Part shown: piece after piece, positions 15,542 through 29,069 of the stretch
How the letters are laid out: the number at the start of each line of letters is the position of its first letter
Numbering within the stretch: the first letter of the stretch is position 1
Assembly: GCA_003640385.1 (NCBI GenBank)
Contig: RCAB01000285.1
Coordinates: 18,057-82,056, forward strand
Direction of reading: 5' to 3'
Origin: Setaria digitata
Taxonomy: Eukaryota > Nematoda > Chromadorea > Rhabditida > Setariidae
DNA length: 64,000 nucleotides
Made by a program: the position numbers and the translations under genes
Notes under the pieces: model-generated
Databases searched by the model: none
Told to the model about the DNA's origin: nothing
What the model saw: only the letters and a program-made list of their open reading frames with translations

Positions 15542-16146
15542 CTTGCAAATAAAAATTATTGGAGGCAAAAATCTAAGAAACAACATAAAAGTTTATTCCA
15601 ACAAACAACAAAGTAATTGGACATATAAAGTACCCTATCAGTTATAAATATGGGGCTAATACTACAGCACCAAACTTTATTGACCACAATATGTCGAATT
15701 CATTTTAAAAAAAATCAAAAAAAAAATTCAATTAAAAAAATCAAAAAAAAAATCAACGAGCATAATGTAAATAATGAAAAGTGTTGTGATGAATACCTGC
15801 CTAAAGGGGCTCAAATTTTTCGTAGCAATAAGTACCAACTATTAAGTTGCACAAAAATATCTTTTGGCTTCTAACAACTAACAAAAGATAATCGCTTGAT
15901 AAAAACAGAAGTTAAGACTATTGAGATATGATTTCGTCTTTACCGCTACCTTACCCCGCTCATTTTCGCTCCACAGTTTGTATATTATATTCATTAATAT
16001 AGCCATATGACATTCTTTCATCGTCATCTCCTTTTAATGATGCTAACATATATAGAAGTTCACAAAGAAAGTATCCACCAGAAAAAATAAGCAGATGACT
16101 GCAACTTTTACATATAAAGTGGGTCTTTATATATGAACTAAGATCA

Positions 16147-18954
16147 CTACAGTTGCATTGGTTCCGTCACTGGTTGTTGCTGAAAATGAATCTTTGTGAT
16201 TTATATTCATGATAAAGAAATTTTCATAAACTTGACTAGAAATTCGTAACTCCAAAGGGTGAAAGCATGAACAATCTAAGTAGAGACAGAGACAATTAAA
16301 GGAGCATGTTGCAGTTGAAAAATAATTAGGCAGCATTAACTGAAAATAAAAATTGGTTCCTAGTTGATAATAAATGTCTGAAAGAAATAATAAATTTACT
16401 TCTCCTCCGCCTTGTTGGCCGGTTCGTGGAACTCCTGCAATACGATCTAAAAATGGCTGCACATCATCATCCTCCATTACTTTGAAGTTCACACCTTTGC
16501 CCACAACGGCAATTGTTGTATTCTATAATGAAAAGTAAAATAAAAATTTAATTTGTAACTGGATTAAACCAAATACTGTAAAAATTTTTCGAAACTCAGA
16601 AATAATAATCAAGGCGAAAACACCGAATACTGATTTAATTTTAGTTAATTTCAGGTCTAGAGAAATTACGCAAGAGCGAAAATCAACCTTTCTTGACAAG
16701 CTGTCTTCAGCAGGCAGTGTATCTCTCAGTGCCAACAACGCAAACTCAACCAGTTGTTCAACGTTTGCTGCAAATATGCAGATATACCATTCAAAATTTA
16801 AAAAACAACAAACAGTGCAAATTCAAATTTTTCTAACACAAATAGTATAAATTTGAGAAAAAATATAGATTCCAAAATAAATTTTAAATCCGAAACAACA
16901 TTCCATCACTATAAATTTAGTTATCAATGGCAAGTACAAACCAGTAGGAAACTGGTCTAAATTCCGCTCGAGATAGGTACGCGCGCTTTGAGAACGAGCA
17001 CCAATTGAGCTAGCCAATGTTTCAACAACTTCTGCTGATGGATCAGTCTTCACGATATGTGTTCCTCTTTCCTAAAACACATTCATTAAGCAGAAGAGTT
17101 GTATGTATACATAACTTTATGATGAACAACCTATGTATATACACCTGCATCATACAACGTATAATGAACCAATCTGTTGCATGGGATATGTAGATATGCA
17201 GTAAGTGTAAATTAGTTAAGTGAGAAGCTTATCTGTGCAGGACACGGGGAATTACCAAAAGACTAACAGATGAAAGAACTTACGTCATAACCAGCAATGA
17301 CTAGCCCAACACCAAATGGACGCCTCCCGTAAATTTGTGTATTTGCTTGCAATTCTGGAAAAGTTTAGTAAAAATATGAATTAAACTAGTAATATATGAT
17401 ATCAGTAGTATAAAACAGACAAGTTTAGCAGCTTGAGTATTTTGAGAAATGCTTAGAATTTAATTTGAACTAAAATGTTTAGATCGTTAAACACCATGGC
17501 ATGAAAATTGACAAAAAATGGCACTATTTGGCAAGTATTATGCGCCCCGTAATCTAAAATACCGAAACTTTGAGCCCGTCTAATAATCTGTTATTATTTA
17601 ATTAATAAAAGTTCGTTTATTAAAGGAATTCCCTTATTCTCAACCTAATCTAATAAATCACATAACCCAAGTCATCCCGTTCCCAATCCATCTTTTTTCT
17701 TAACTTAAAAATTGAAATTTAAATGTAGTAAAGGAATGAGCTTACTGAGCTGAATCCGATTATTCAGCACCTGAATAGGGACTGGCTCTTTGTAATCCCA
17801 TCGCCAAGCCGAACATTCCGTTTGTAAAAAACGTCTAGAAGTAATCTTGCGACTTTGAATTTAATATGACTTTAGCGGTCAATCCTTCCGTTCTGACAAG
17901 TATTTCATAACTCTAATTAAAATAATTTTTGATCTAATTTGAATGAGTACAAAACAAAGCTCTATGGAAAAGCGGTCACTATTATCTCACCACAAATTAA
18001 TAATCGAACAGTGTATTATAACAATAAAGTTCAAATTAGGAGTAACGGATTCAATACTAACGCAAGTATACGGCCATCAGAAAGAAGACCCGCAATGGAG
18101 ACACCGGCGTGCGTATCAAGCTCATAAATTTTCTTCTGATGTGAACACAATTCATTGGCAGCGCGCTGAAAAGTTTAGAAGATAGATACGCTGATGACTT
18201 GGACAGTCCCTACAGAAATTTAATTTATATTAGTGTGTCCTGAACACACTTAAAACACCTATCACACTAGTAAGACAAAAAATGTTCTAATCTTAATAAC
18301 GCATGTGTAGGGCTTATGTTTCCACGAATGATCTTCAATGTTAGCTGTATTTTTGGACCAGGATACGATATAATGTATGTAAGAATAAAGAAAAATACCG
18401 TCAATTATTTTAAATATGCCCACAACACGTGGTAGTAGTGGGTGCAGCTAGTTACTCCACTACTTGAATTAATACTTGTTTTATGAGACACATAAGTCTG
18501 AATTACCGGCCAATTGTTGCTTGACTGTATTAAATTACATTAAGTTAAGACAACTACATCAAAGGAAATAGCGCATTCACAAAGGTCAATATATGCATAA
18601 AAAATATTTTTTACCTTCAGTGCCACCAATACAGCATGCGTATTACTTTTCACCCCAACAGTTGCACTGCCTTGTTTCATTGCTTCAACAGCATAATCAA
18701 CTTGATGAAGCCGACCCTAAATAAACCCGACAAATTGCAGTCCTAATGCAACTACATCAAAAATTGATTCCACTGATTGTTAAGCTTCGGTATGAACAAG
18801 GGAAAAAAGAAATGCCGGAACACTAACTAATTAAGTGATGCATAAAATACAAGCGACCTTACCAAAAAATTACCCTTAAGGATACAAGCCAAAAAGAGAA
18901 AATCACCTGAGGGCTCCAAACAGTAACGTCACTGTCATATTGATTGCGAAACAT
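16147..18954 (-). CDS. pas-6: 20S proteasome subunit alpha type-1 (PSMA1), 9 exons, 259 aa
   Basis: One of seven alpha subunits forming the outer rings of the 20S proteasome, which gate substrate entry; not catalytic. Exons from the start: 18907-18954, 18615-18716, 18062-18165, 17746-17834, 17284-17354, 16942-17071, 16688-16767, 16400-16522, 16147-16179; every junction keeps frame. The N terminus [18 protein letters not shown] with [13 protein letters not shown] is the alpha-subunit signature. Then come [85 protein letters not shown] and [20 protein letters not shown]. Length is close to the human 263 aa. A TTCAG acceptor lies 8 nt before the ATG. vha-17 lies about 1 kb upstream on the same strand, too far to claim an operon. 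Confidence 0.96.
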
Positions 18955-19961
18955 GCTTTGTCCTGAATTATTTCATTAATACTGTACTTCCGTATAGTAA
19001 GAAACATTTTATTTTGTAGTTTTAAGCGAACTTCTGTTCTATATATATCCAGTCCAATGCAGCTACATTTCCTTCATTTCAACAATACCAGTTTTGCTTA
19101 ACTGCTCTAATCATACAACAGATTTATATTTTGGTAAAATCGTGCCACCACCTCCTGCGGGATGTGAACATATAATGAATTAACTCGAACCAAAAAAAAA
19201 AAAAAGAAAGCATTCACTATTCGCTCTGAGAGATAATTTCAGCAGAAATTACTTGGAATGACACTTATGCTGACCAATGCGACAATTTTATTTGAAATTA
19301 ATCAACAAAGTGCCAATATGATGGATAACTAATTGCACTACTACAATCATGACACCATAATCCAGTTTAGCATTAGCTTTTAATAGATGATTCAGCAATC
19401 AGTAAGAAAACCTACGAGTCTTTTCCGAAGTATACGGGAACAAGTAGGCTCAGACATAAAATTATATATCACTAAATATGGGAAAGTACTACAAAATAGA
19501 ATAAAAAGGTTACTGCTTCACTTTACTAACCAGTAAAACAATCCCTGTATTTACAATCACTTTTTTTTTATTTACAAATGAATCGAAAACCAACTGAAGA
19601 AAGAGTAAATTCTGCAAAATAGGAAACGAGAAACAACTCGAATAAGCAAATTGCGAAAATTTAAAAAAAGAAAAACTTTTTTTTGAAATCACAAATTTCA
19701 AAAAAAGAAATCTCCAAAAGGATTTTGTAACACCGAAGCTTTATAGCAGATAACCACAAAGTTACGTGCTAGAATCAAATATAAAACTGACAAGGTATTG
19801 TACCAAGTCAGCCTAATCATACCACTTCATCTCATCCTTCGCTCATATGACTCTGACTGACAAATACTAAATTAACTACACTGTTCAACATATAATAAAA
19901 TAACTCCGCTCTAAATATATCTGAAAATAATAAGTAGTTGTATCAACGATAAATGAAATAT
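18955..19961. other. Intergenic between pas-6 and vha-17
   Basis: AT-rich. Holds the pas-6 leader acceptor (18963-18965, minus strand), an A run at about 19191-19205, and the presumed vha-17 3' UTR. No gene seen. Confidence 0.5.
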
Positions 19962-20674
19962 TTAAGCTGAAACAAGTTCCTTCGCATCACCCCATTTCTC
20001 CGAAATCCACCGTATCGTCCTTACTGGCAACTGAGGACCAATTAACGGATTTAACTGATGTAAATAAACCAAAATCCAGAAAAGCCAACAGCAACAAGCA
20101 GTTAACACAATCATTGTTTGCACTATCCCTGCAACAGTTGAAATGGTCGCAACATAAGTAAGAATGTGGACTTTTGCAAATAAATAATCACGGAGGTAAT
20201 AAATCTCCCCAATAATAAAATGTAAGCGGTATGACTCAGATTTCATATATTACTTGAATCTTTTCAAATTTCAAATGACCAATTTAATTTCGTTCCAAAC
20301 AGCTACAGGTAATTATTCAAATATAAACACCTTTACGACTGTGCTACACTTGCTTACGCGTTGAGAACAACCTCTACTTTCAATTCGAAAGAAACTGGAA
20401 ATCACTCAGATACAAATTAAGTCATCTGTTGACATATTCAAACAGTGATAATAATCCTGGCAAAAGAAAAAATACTGCTTCAAAATTTGACTAAACGAAC
20501 TAACACTTCGTAAAAATCAGAAGTGATCTTACCTGTTAAGGGTCTGCTTTTGTACGAAAACGAGACTATGCATCACTCACCTCGATTTGGACCTTTTGGA
20601 ACAATAAATGGTCCGCCAACGCCCACAACCACCCAGAATGTGGTAACGACGAAAACTGGGATCACCACACCCAT
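19962..20674 (-). CDS. vha-17: V-type proton ATPase Vo subunit e, 2 exons, 86 aa
   Basis: Small hydrophobic subunit of the membrane Vo sector of the V-ATPase, which acidifies endosomes, lysosomes and, in worms, secretory and excretory compartments. Exons 20581-20674 and 19962-20128, phase 1. The first membrane span (about residues 3-25, [20 protein letters not shown]) is followed by the family hallmark PKGPNRG. The second span (about 38-58) contains [13 protein letters not shown], followed by [11 protein letters not shown]. The length matches the ATP6V0E family. The start ATG at 20674 follows an ATTTCAG acceptor by 9 nt. Transcribed away from RNASEK, another V-ATPase subunit, with about 419 bp between the two start codons. 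Confidence 0.94.
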
Positions 20675-21093
20675 TGATCTGACCTGAAATGCTGGAGAAG
20701 AGAATAAACAATACTTATCACCAAGGAATCCTTCATCACTGAGAACCAGAAGGACCATCGACTGAAATGTTAATTACTGGCTATCAGTGATATGGCCTGA
20801 TCCTCACAGGACAACGCACTGGCCATGGGCAAGTACTTACTGGACACTTGCGACGTCCCAAGGATACCTGGGACCATGTGCTATAACTGGTCAGTGTAGC
20901 ACAGTCACCACCGTGGAGAGGACCAAAGATTGAAGACCATGTTTGGCTGTTGCAGCATTGTATCGAGAGTGAGTCTGCCTTGTCGAGAGATTGGTAGGTA
21001 GGGTGGGGTATGTGCGTGGCGTAGTTGAGTAACACATGACTTCTTGTCAAACTTTTTTTCAAAATATTTCAAGTGATTCCAGGTTATGCGAGA
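20675..21093. promoter_or_regulatory. Shared divergent promoter region of vha-17 and RNASEK
   Basis: About 419 bp separates the two start codons, with GC content higher than in nearby spacers. Both ends carry splice-acceptor sequences (minus-strand CAG at 20684-20686; plus-strand CCAG at 21079-21082). No single motif could be assigned confidently. An open frame on the minus strand (20784-21062) has no recognisable domain and is best read as leader or promoter sequence. Confidence 0.5.
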
Positions 21094-21845
21094 ATGAGGA
21101 TCTGTCCGTTATGTGGACCGAAGCTTTCGGCTTTTTGGTGAGTGATTTCTTAAAATTTTACTCATCATATGACGAATAATAATAGCTGAAAGTTTTGCTA
21201 GCCATCATGGAAAGCTTCATTATGCGTGAAGTCTGTTTCCCGTTAGAACTTTGGATTCTTTTTCGAGAACTTCAAATATTTTCCTTTTTAAATGAAAAAA
21301 TATACACTAAGTGTACGTAGTCTCAAGAAAATATTATACAATGGACTATGTTTAGATTTACGAATAAATTTGTTACAGCATGGTAATGTCAGTTTGGGGT
21401 GTTATCTTCCTTGGTTTGCTTGGTGTGTTTTTCTACGTTCAGGCTGTAAACCTATTTCCGGACCTTCATTTCGACCAGGAACCAGTGGAAGGAGTAGTGC
21501 TGCCACTAACAACTGCGTCAGTTGCTTTTTCTTCACTCTCCATTGTATTTCTTACAATTTTTTGGACTTAAAGACATTTCTCATTTAAAAAGAAATTAAT
21601 CATTTGTTTTCATGTTGCTGGATAAGGAATAATTTGCTGTAACTGATATTCTAACACGCAATACTTCTGGTTGACATCTAATCTGTCTTCAACAGTTTTG
21701 GCAGGTGACGTGAATTGTTTTCAGTGTTATTGAGGATAAGTATGCGGAAAAAGCTACACAATGTTGGGTAGCTGCTGGCATGTACCTCGTCACTTTGATC
21801 ATTGTCTTCTGGCAGAATAAGTTCAATGCCGCAACAGTGTTTTAA
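21094..21845 (+). CDS. rnk-1: RNASEK (ribonuclease kappa / V-ATPase Vo subunit f), 3 exons, 100 aa
   Basis: Small two-span membrane protein first described as a ribonuclease and later found in V-ATPase structures as subunit f (yeast Ypr170w-b counterpart). Exons 21094-21137, 21379-21516 and 21725-21845; phases 2 and 2. The N terminus CGPKLSAFC aligns with the invariant CGPKL. The first span MVMSVWGVIFLGLLGVFFYV is typical. The lumenal loop contains FPDLHFDQEP. The second span is CWVAAGMYLVTLIIVFW, with the tail QNKFNAATVF. The second exon's donor (GCGTCA) is weak but is the only one giving phase 2. An upstream ATG at 21086 begins a three-codon frame whose TGA overlaps the main ATG. Confidence 0.92.
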
Positions 21846-23390
21846 TTTTCGTTTCAGCTATGTATATTTTCAGAATATTTCATATGTTGCTTTCATCTGG
21901 TAAACATTATATCAAAGTTTTGAGTTATCAATTTTATGCTGATGTAAATAATTAAATTTTCGTTTAAGTTCTGTAAAATTGAGTTAGCTAAGATTGATTT
22001 CCCACCGGACCGATCATCTGATTGATTCTTTGTTTGCTATATGTCATTTATCTAAATTAATAAATAGCTTAAATTACAAAGATTGTGATTTAAGGTCTTT
22101 AGGACATGCTAAGGTTTTTATATATTGCTTTACTATTTGAAAACAAGAGAGTAACTGTACAGGCCGGAATATCAACTGATATTTTAATTAAGCTTAAGCA
22201 ATTTTCGGTTCATTATATGTTTATCGAGTGATGAATTTTAGGATTGTTTCGTCTTTGTTTACAAGCAGTGAAGATTTAGAAGAAAGCACATTTTTTTTCT
22301 TTTGGAAATGGGAAGTAGAAAGTAGAAAGAGCATCTTGCTTTTGTGCTTGGCAGATTTAATAAGATGCTAAAGTTGAAAAATTCGCACAGGGATTCCTTT
22401 ATCTTTTAACTGCAGAGTGATTATTGTCTTAATTAATTTAGTTGTTACTGTTCCACGGAAATCGAGCCACGAAAACATCTAATTAGATTTATACAGATAG
22501 ATCATATGAAATAAGAAATGAACTGAGCAGTTTAAGAAATAGCAAAAATTCTTTTGGGGATGCTACAACACTCTTGATGTTAAAACCGCAATGGCTTGCT
22601 TCTTAGTGTGTAGATCAGCAAAATTTTGTACGGGGCCTACTCATTTATAACAGTTTAGGTTGTTGAATGACCGATTTTTGCTGGGAAATCCGTCGGAGTA
22701 GTGGGGTTGCTGTTGTCGAAATCCCAATTTTGGACTTTGAGTTAGAGTGTTGCTGAGGAATGTTTTGGTTGGTCGTTGGCTGTCATTTCATCTGACAATT
22801 CTTAATAAAAATGATGGCTGAATATAAGGAAAATAGGTAATATATTTATTCTTTCCAATTTATTTCCCTTAAATATTCACTGCTAAGGTTTAAAGTTTGT
22901 AGGCTTAATTTATCCCTTAATTTTGCAAAAAATGGCCGTTACTGAATATTTTTCGAAAACACGTCTCGTCCAAGGATTAGAAGGTAATTAAGGTTCCTAG
23001 TGTTCTCGACACGTCTATAGCAATCTCCCATCATTTAGTTATATCGAGCATTCGAAAATGGTTACCTATGCCTACTCCTTCAGCTTCTGCTATTATTACT
23101 TTTGCCATATCTATTGCAATTTAATCAGAGTCTCACTTAATATTGTGGTTTAATCAATCATATACATATGACGTTTTAACCAAACCTAATCAGTTGCAGT
23201 TTAATTTAATTATACTACAGTTTAATTAGTTCACATATGAATCATCAAATGTAAAAAAAAAGCAGACGAAAAGACAGGGCAATGATGGCGAAAAATATAA
23301 ATAGTTTATTGCAATACATTTAAGAATGGTTTTATAGAAATGTGGCTGTGAGTGGTGGACATAGAAACTGAATGCTGAATATAATCGGAG
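21846..23390. other. Intergenic between RNASEK and the kinase gene
   Basis: AT-rich spacer including the RNASEK 3' UTR (AATAAA-like sequence near 22060-22070). No gene, RNA or repeat recognised. Confidence 0.5.
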
Positions 23391-25979
23391 ATGTCCGGTA
23401 AAAGTGATAGCAGACTTTTAGGTTTAAAAGTTTCCGACACAGTTGGTGATTGGATTGTGGTCAAGAAACTGGGCAGAGGCGGGTGCGGAGCTGTGTTTGA
23501 AGTATGCGCAAAAGTAGGCTCATCGTATAGTTTTGTGGTGAAAACATTTTGAAACTGATAAATCTTGATCACAAATGCGCGACCCCTAGTGCTGGTGGCA
23601 GAAGCGATACTGCAGAATGAGTAAATTTTGAAACCTGGAACCTTACGTATGTCCTACAAGTACCATTAAATAGTGGACATCAAATCATTCCATTCTATAA
23701 TGCGATTTAAAATGCATTCTGATCGAGGTTTACAAGCCATCCAAATCACTGCTATCATGATTCAGCAAGTGGAAGAAAGGAAACATGTGGCAATGAAGGT
23801 AGAGTCACGTGACTTGGATCACAATGATCAACTACTTCGGGCAGAAGCCAGTATCTTGAAGCGTATGCAATACTCTAAACATGTCCCCATTTTCATTGCC
23901 GCAGGTAATGACTCATTAATTTTTGAACTGAAATAAGAGAATGAACAAAGTGACCAACCATTTAATCCATTAATGAAAAATTAACAAGAACAAACCATTC
24001 CCATTGTTTTAAACCTTGTCAGGTCGCACAGCAACGTTCAACTTTCTCCTGATGGAATTGTTGGGAAAATCACTCAGCGAACTGCACAAATTAGCACCGC
24101 ATCACCAGTTTACAATGGCTACTGTTTTGAAAATTGCTCTTCAGGCTCTCAGTGTAGCTTTTCAAACATCTCCCTCACCATCTCTTACATTTTACACCTC
24201 CTCTGCTCTAGAAGCAATCTGTTTTGAAGTTTCCATAATGGTGAAAAATTTCTGGCAACTTGATATGATACCAGAAGACAAATCATGCAGTGGAATATTA
24301 AGCACTTTCATACCAAGACGGGGGACAAACCTGATTAACCTTTCCGACAAACAATTTTAATTTAAACAGTAGAAGAAGTTAATTACATTTATGGAAATTC
24401 GTACAGGTATTATTACTTGAGAAATTCCAGCTTTTCATTTTAAGGCTCTCCGTGATCTCCACAGCGTCTACTTTGTACATCGCGATGTAAAGCCAGCAAA
24501 TTTTGCCAGTGGCTTGAAAAATGTCAATGTTTTATATATTCTCGACTTCGGCCTATCACGACAATTTGCTACATATGACACGACAACAAAAGCGCTTAAA
24601 TTACGTAAACCACGTGAACGTGCATCATTTCGTGGCACTGTCGCATACTGCAGTATTAATGTACATAAACATTTAGAGCAAGGCCGTCACGACGACTTAT
24701 GGTACCTAACAATAGGATAACATAGCTGAACATACGGAAAGAAATAAAGGAGAATGTAAAGAAAGAAATAAACTAAAAGCAGTAGTTAACAAAGTAGCCA
24801 AAAGTAGAAAGCAATGAGCAACGTACCTGAATAATGCAACTGAATGGAGCTGGAAACATAAATTACTAGCTTATAAATAATTTTTTACCTTATTCCTTCA
24901 GAGATGACAATTTTATGAAAAGCAACTAGCACAGAGAATGATCAGGAAATCGTAGCAATTATCAGAACTTCTCAGGCAATCTGTTGATGATGTGTAATAC
25001 ATAATAAGAGTTAGGTATTGACGACAGCCCCCGGATTAATCAAACTTCGAAAAGTGACACTATGATCAATTACAAAACTGTACACTTGAACTAATGAATA
25101 TTAAACATAATAGGCGTGAATCACTGGGATTACAACGCATTATTCATTAGTTACTAGGCAAGGTCAGTAAGATCAGTAGACAACTACCTCTTATGCTAAT
25201 TATGCAATACTTGAAAATGACGAAAGATCAAATGAAAGCCGTCTTAAGGTCAATGATGTATATGTTAATTGAGTTTATTGCTGGTCGTTTACCATGGAAA
25301 GGCTTGGACAGGAAGGAGACGGCTGTTATCAAGCAAACCATCAGCAAGAGACGGTTGCTGCAGGTAAAATAGTCCCTTTGGTTAATATTTCTGGTCAAAG
25401 TTTTAGTCTCAAAAAATTATCCGTATTTCGAATGAGGAAGAATGATAAAACCTGTAACTAAAAAACCAAATTAGCCATATACATCTCTGGTTCCAGCAAT
25501 ATGAAAAAGAGTCTCCCCTAAACATACAGCTTGAATTCAACAATTTGAGCAGTACAGTGATTTTCCCATAATTAGTGATACAACAAACAAAACAACACTG
25601 ATATCCAGATGTATACAGATGGCAAAAAAAGAAAAAAAAAAAAATACAAACTCAACGAATGTTACAACCACCAAGCTAAACAATTAAGGGTTGTCCGAAG
25701 CAATTTGGCATTATCTTGGAATACATTTCTATGCTTCGTTATCATCATCGACCCGATTACGATCAAATTGAAAATTTATTTGTGGCTGCCATCGAACATC
25801 GTAATATCGACCGAAAAGCTCCTTTCGAATGGGGAGAACCGAAAGCTCGCGAATATCTTTTGCATATGAAGGGACGAGTAACGGCAGCAGGAGAGAAAGA
25901 AGGAAAACCAGCATCAAAACTTGGACAACTGGAAGCAACAGTTATGGAATATCGAGTGGATACAACGCAATGCGCATAA
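23391..25979 (+). CDS. CK1-superfamily protein kinase, tau-tubulin-kinase-like (TTBKL), 6 exons, 347 aa
   Basis: Probable Ser/Thr kinase of the worm-expanded TTBK-like branch of casein kinase 1; many nematode members are sperm-enriched. Exons 23391-23501, 23766-23904, 24023-24153, 24445-24701, 25249-25363 and 25689-25979; phases agree. Motifs in order: glycine loop KLGRGGCGAVFE, lysine strand HVAMKVES, catalytic loop VHRDVKPANF, DFGLSRQF, SFRGTVAYCSINVHK, GRHDDLW, EFIAGRLPWKG, and a C lobe ending in RPDYDQIENLF. All catalytic Lys/Asp/Asn/DFG positions are present, so it should be active. The tail after residue 300 is short and basic/polar. The last three acceptors read AAG rather than CAG or TAG, which is odd for this window. 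Substrate unknown. Confidence 0.88.
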
Positions 25980-26685
25980 CGACGAAAAAGTTGATACACG
26001 TATTGGGGATGCGTAAAATACCTTTCAATGTATAATTAAGTGTGAAGCAGGCAGTATACAATATGACCAAACTTTGCTTAGAGAAAAAAATCCCTATTTA
26101 ACAAATTCCCTGTTCCGTACGGATTTCTGCACTGAGCAAACGTATTTCGACTCGTTTTTCTACTTCATACATACTACTGTGAGTATACAATAAAAACAAT
26201 ATCACAAAATTTAGAACCTATAATACAACATGTCGAATATAGGATAAATTGCTGGCTTAAGAAATTCTATTCAGATCATTCATTATCTAAAGAATAAACA
26301 AATAATAACTAGAAGCCCACTAATCACAACAAAGTACACATAAATGATAACAAAATAAAATGCGAAGTAATGAAGAAAATATGTACGGCACTTGGAACCA
26401 CCGGTAATCTTAATGAAAACCATACCGTTAATATCAAGGAGACCATAATGTCAAGATACAAACAAGAAACAAACTGGAATAAAACATACCCAGTTTTAGA
26501 GCAGGGTTTTTATTACAAAGTTAATCACAGTAATTACAAAAAAAAAAAAAAGGAGTAAGACCATTCTGAGAGAGAATGATCGTAGATCAATAAGCTGCAA
26601 CAAAAAAGCATTTAATCTCAAAGATGAAATAATATGAAAATAAGAGAGCGAGGGGCTTTCGGCGTTTACATTATATTAACGTATA
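25980..26685. other. Intergenic, convergent 3' ends of the kinase and zinc-finger genes
   Basis: AT-rich with an A run near 26539-26552. Presumed 3' UTRs of both genes. Short open frames have no supporting splice or domain evidence. Confidence 0.5.
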
Positions 26686-28983
26686 TCAGAAGAATTTGCC
26701 ATTGATTTGATTTTCAGAATATACTTTTTTAAGGTCATCTTTTGAGGTTAATGCCCCGGTTGTATTTGTAACTACACAGACCTCTTCTTTTGGTGGTAAT
26801 GTACAACTGAAAAGAAAAAATACTTTTTAAAAAAAACAGCAAAATAACTGGAGGAATCACCTGCTCAGTAGATATGTCTTCTCTCAGAAGAATAATTCCA
26901 GTATCTTCTGTTAAGGCTTCAGACTTTTTCATTCCATTCATAAATTTTTCACTTCCTATGTTAGTCGTTTTACTCTCCTACTAGTTCAGACCAGGAAAAA
27001 CGGCATTTTGCGTTCCACAATTTAGAGACCACAAACACGAACTTGCTATATATTACCATTCACATTATCCTCTTATAATATTACAGCTCTAAATAATAAA
27101 GTTATCAAATCTCCAAATTTTTAAATAACTGAAAATTTCTTTAGCATGCAACTACAGAAAGCAAGGTTAAACAGTAATAAAACAAATTAAAAGAAGTACA
27201 CTAACGGATAAAGCGAACCTTTGTTCAAAACTGGCAGGACCCCCAAAATGAGCAAAGATATATTCCGGGAATGTTCTCTCCTGAAGGTACATATTATGCC
27301 AGTACTGTGAACGCTTGTGACCACCTTGATATGGCTGATGGACATTTACTTCTGCATGGGATTCTTCATCAACCTTAATATTACATAATCTTAACAACCT
27401 TAACCTTACTTATAAAGTATTATTTTGAATCCATCCACCATTCTTATCAGATTCACTGGTATAATTGGCAATTAGACTGCCACACCTTATGTCATGCATT
27501 TTAAAAAAATTTCCACTCCTTTAAAATTACATTTTTCATAGAAAGGCAAGTTCGGGTATGAGAACAGAATCACTTTTTCTTTTCCACTACGACAACGAAT
27601 AATCTAACAGTGCTTCTTTTCCTAAAGTATCTCCTCATTTACTAAAACAATATCTTTCCATTTTTCCGCACGCCATCGGATAACATCATTAAAAAAAAAA
27701 AAGAAATGAAAACTGTGACCACCAGAAAAATCATTAAACATCAGTGCAAAACTTTATTATATCAAATGAATTTCAACACTTTTAAAAGATTTTTTCCAGG
27801 AACGGGTATGAAGAACATTTGACAATGGACAAGTAATTATACCTTATATGTAAATTACGTAAAGGATTTAAGGCTAAATAATCTGCTATTTGAACAAAAA
27901 GTTTTGTAGGAAGAAATAATAAAAGAAATATATACATATATACCTTCAGGTCTTCGTCTTCCTTCACATTTTGTAAAACTTCCTTTTTTGTTTCCCGATC
28001 GAACTGTTTCATTCGTAAAGCAGACTGTGTGTATAGTTGACATAATTCGTTGTGCAATGGATATGCCGTTCCAACAATGGAGTCATTAACCATAGTAATG
28101 TAAGCTGTTCGACCGGCACCATTTTTCTTTTTCAGCCAATCACAGCGTGAACAACGATAATAAGCACGAGTTGCTTGTTTGGTGCTCTGTCTGTATACAC
28201 GATAGCCATCATTTTCTGCTATTGCGATGAGTCCCAAATTGCCTCGCCGATTTAATAACCGTATAATTTCAACTTTACTTATCTAAATAATTTCAATTAA
28301 GAAATACATAATGCAGCAGAAGTGAAATAATACGGATCAATATGTGGTTTGATGCAATAATGAAATATGAAAGAGAAATGGTATACTAAAATAGATATTG
28401 ACTTTCTAAAGGAATTAATTACCACGATCAAAATCATGAACCATTTCAATAATGTAAAAGCTCACATTAGTTTCCTCTTTAGTGCTCAAATCGTAAACAT
28501 CTGTGCTCCAAAATGCCTCACATGTGTCACCATTTTCATATGTTACATCGCTACAACTAGCTGAGAAATTCATCAACTCCGTGTATGTTTTTACATCACC
28601 GTTTTCCTACAAATCAATATAATTAAATGAACATGTACTTGAGCCTTCGAATACATCAAGGCCTTCCGCTTCATATTTATGATATTTGTATATCAAACCT
28701 ACCACTATTTAGAAATGGACCTTGAGCTCTACTATTTCCTTCTTCAAATGTGAAAGGAAAAGCGAAATGCAATTTTCTACTAAAACTGCAAAATCCTCAT
28801 AATGCAAAAAACAGGAAATTATCTGTCCAGTAAACTTCGAAACTAAATCAAAGTCCAACGGTTTAACTGTGGTCGAAACCGTCGATACTGGAAATGGAAA
28901 AAAAAATATTTCTATGATCTGGATAAAGAAATTAAAAGTCAAACCTGAAAACAAAGTGTTTAAAAATAAGATAGATGAATAGC

Positions 28984-29069
<86 letters not shown>

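Noticed and set aside
20784..21062. 92-aa minus-strand open frame between vha-17 and RNASEK
   Set aside because: No domain or compositional sign of a real protein, and it lies in the divergent promoter; explained by higher GC content.
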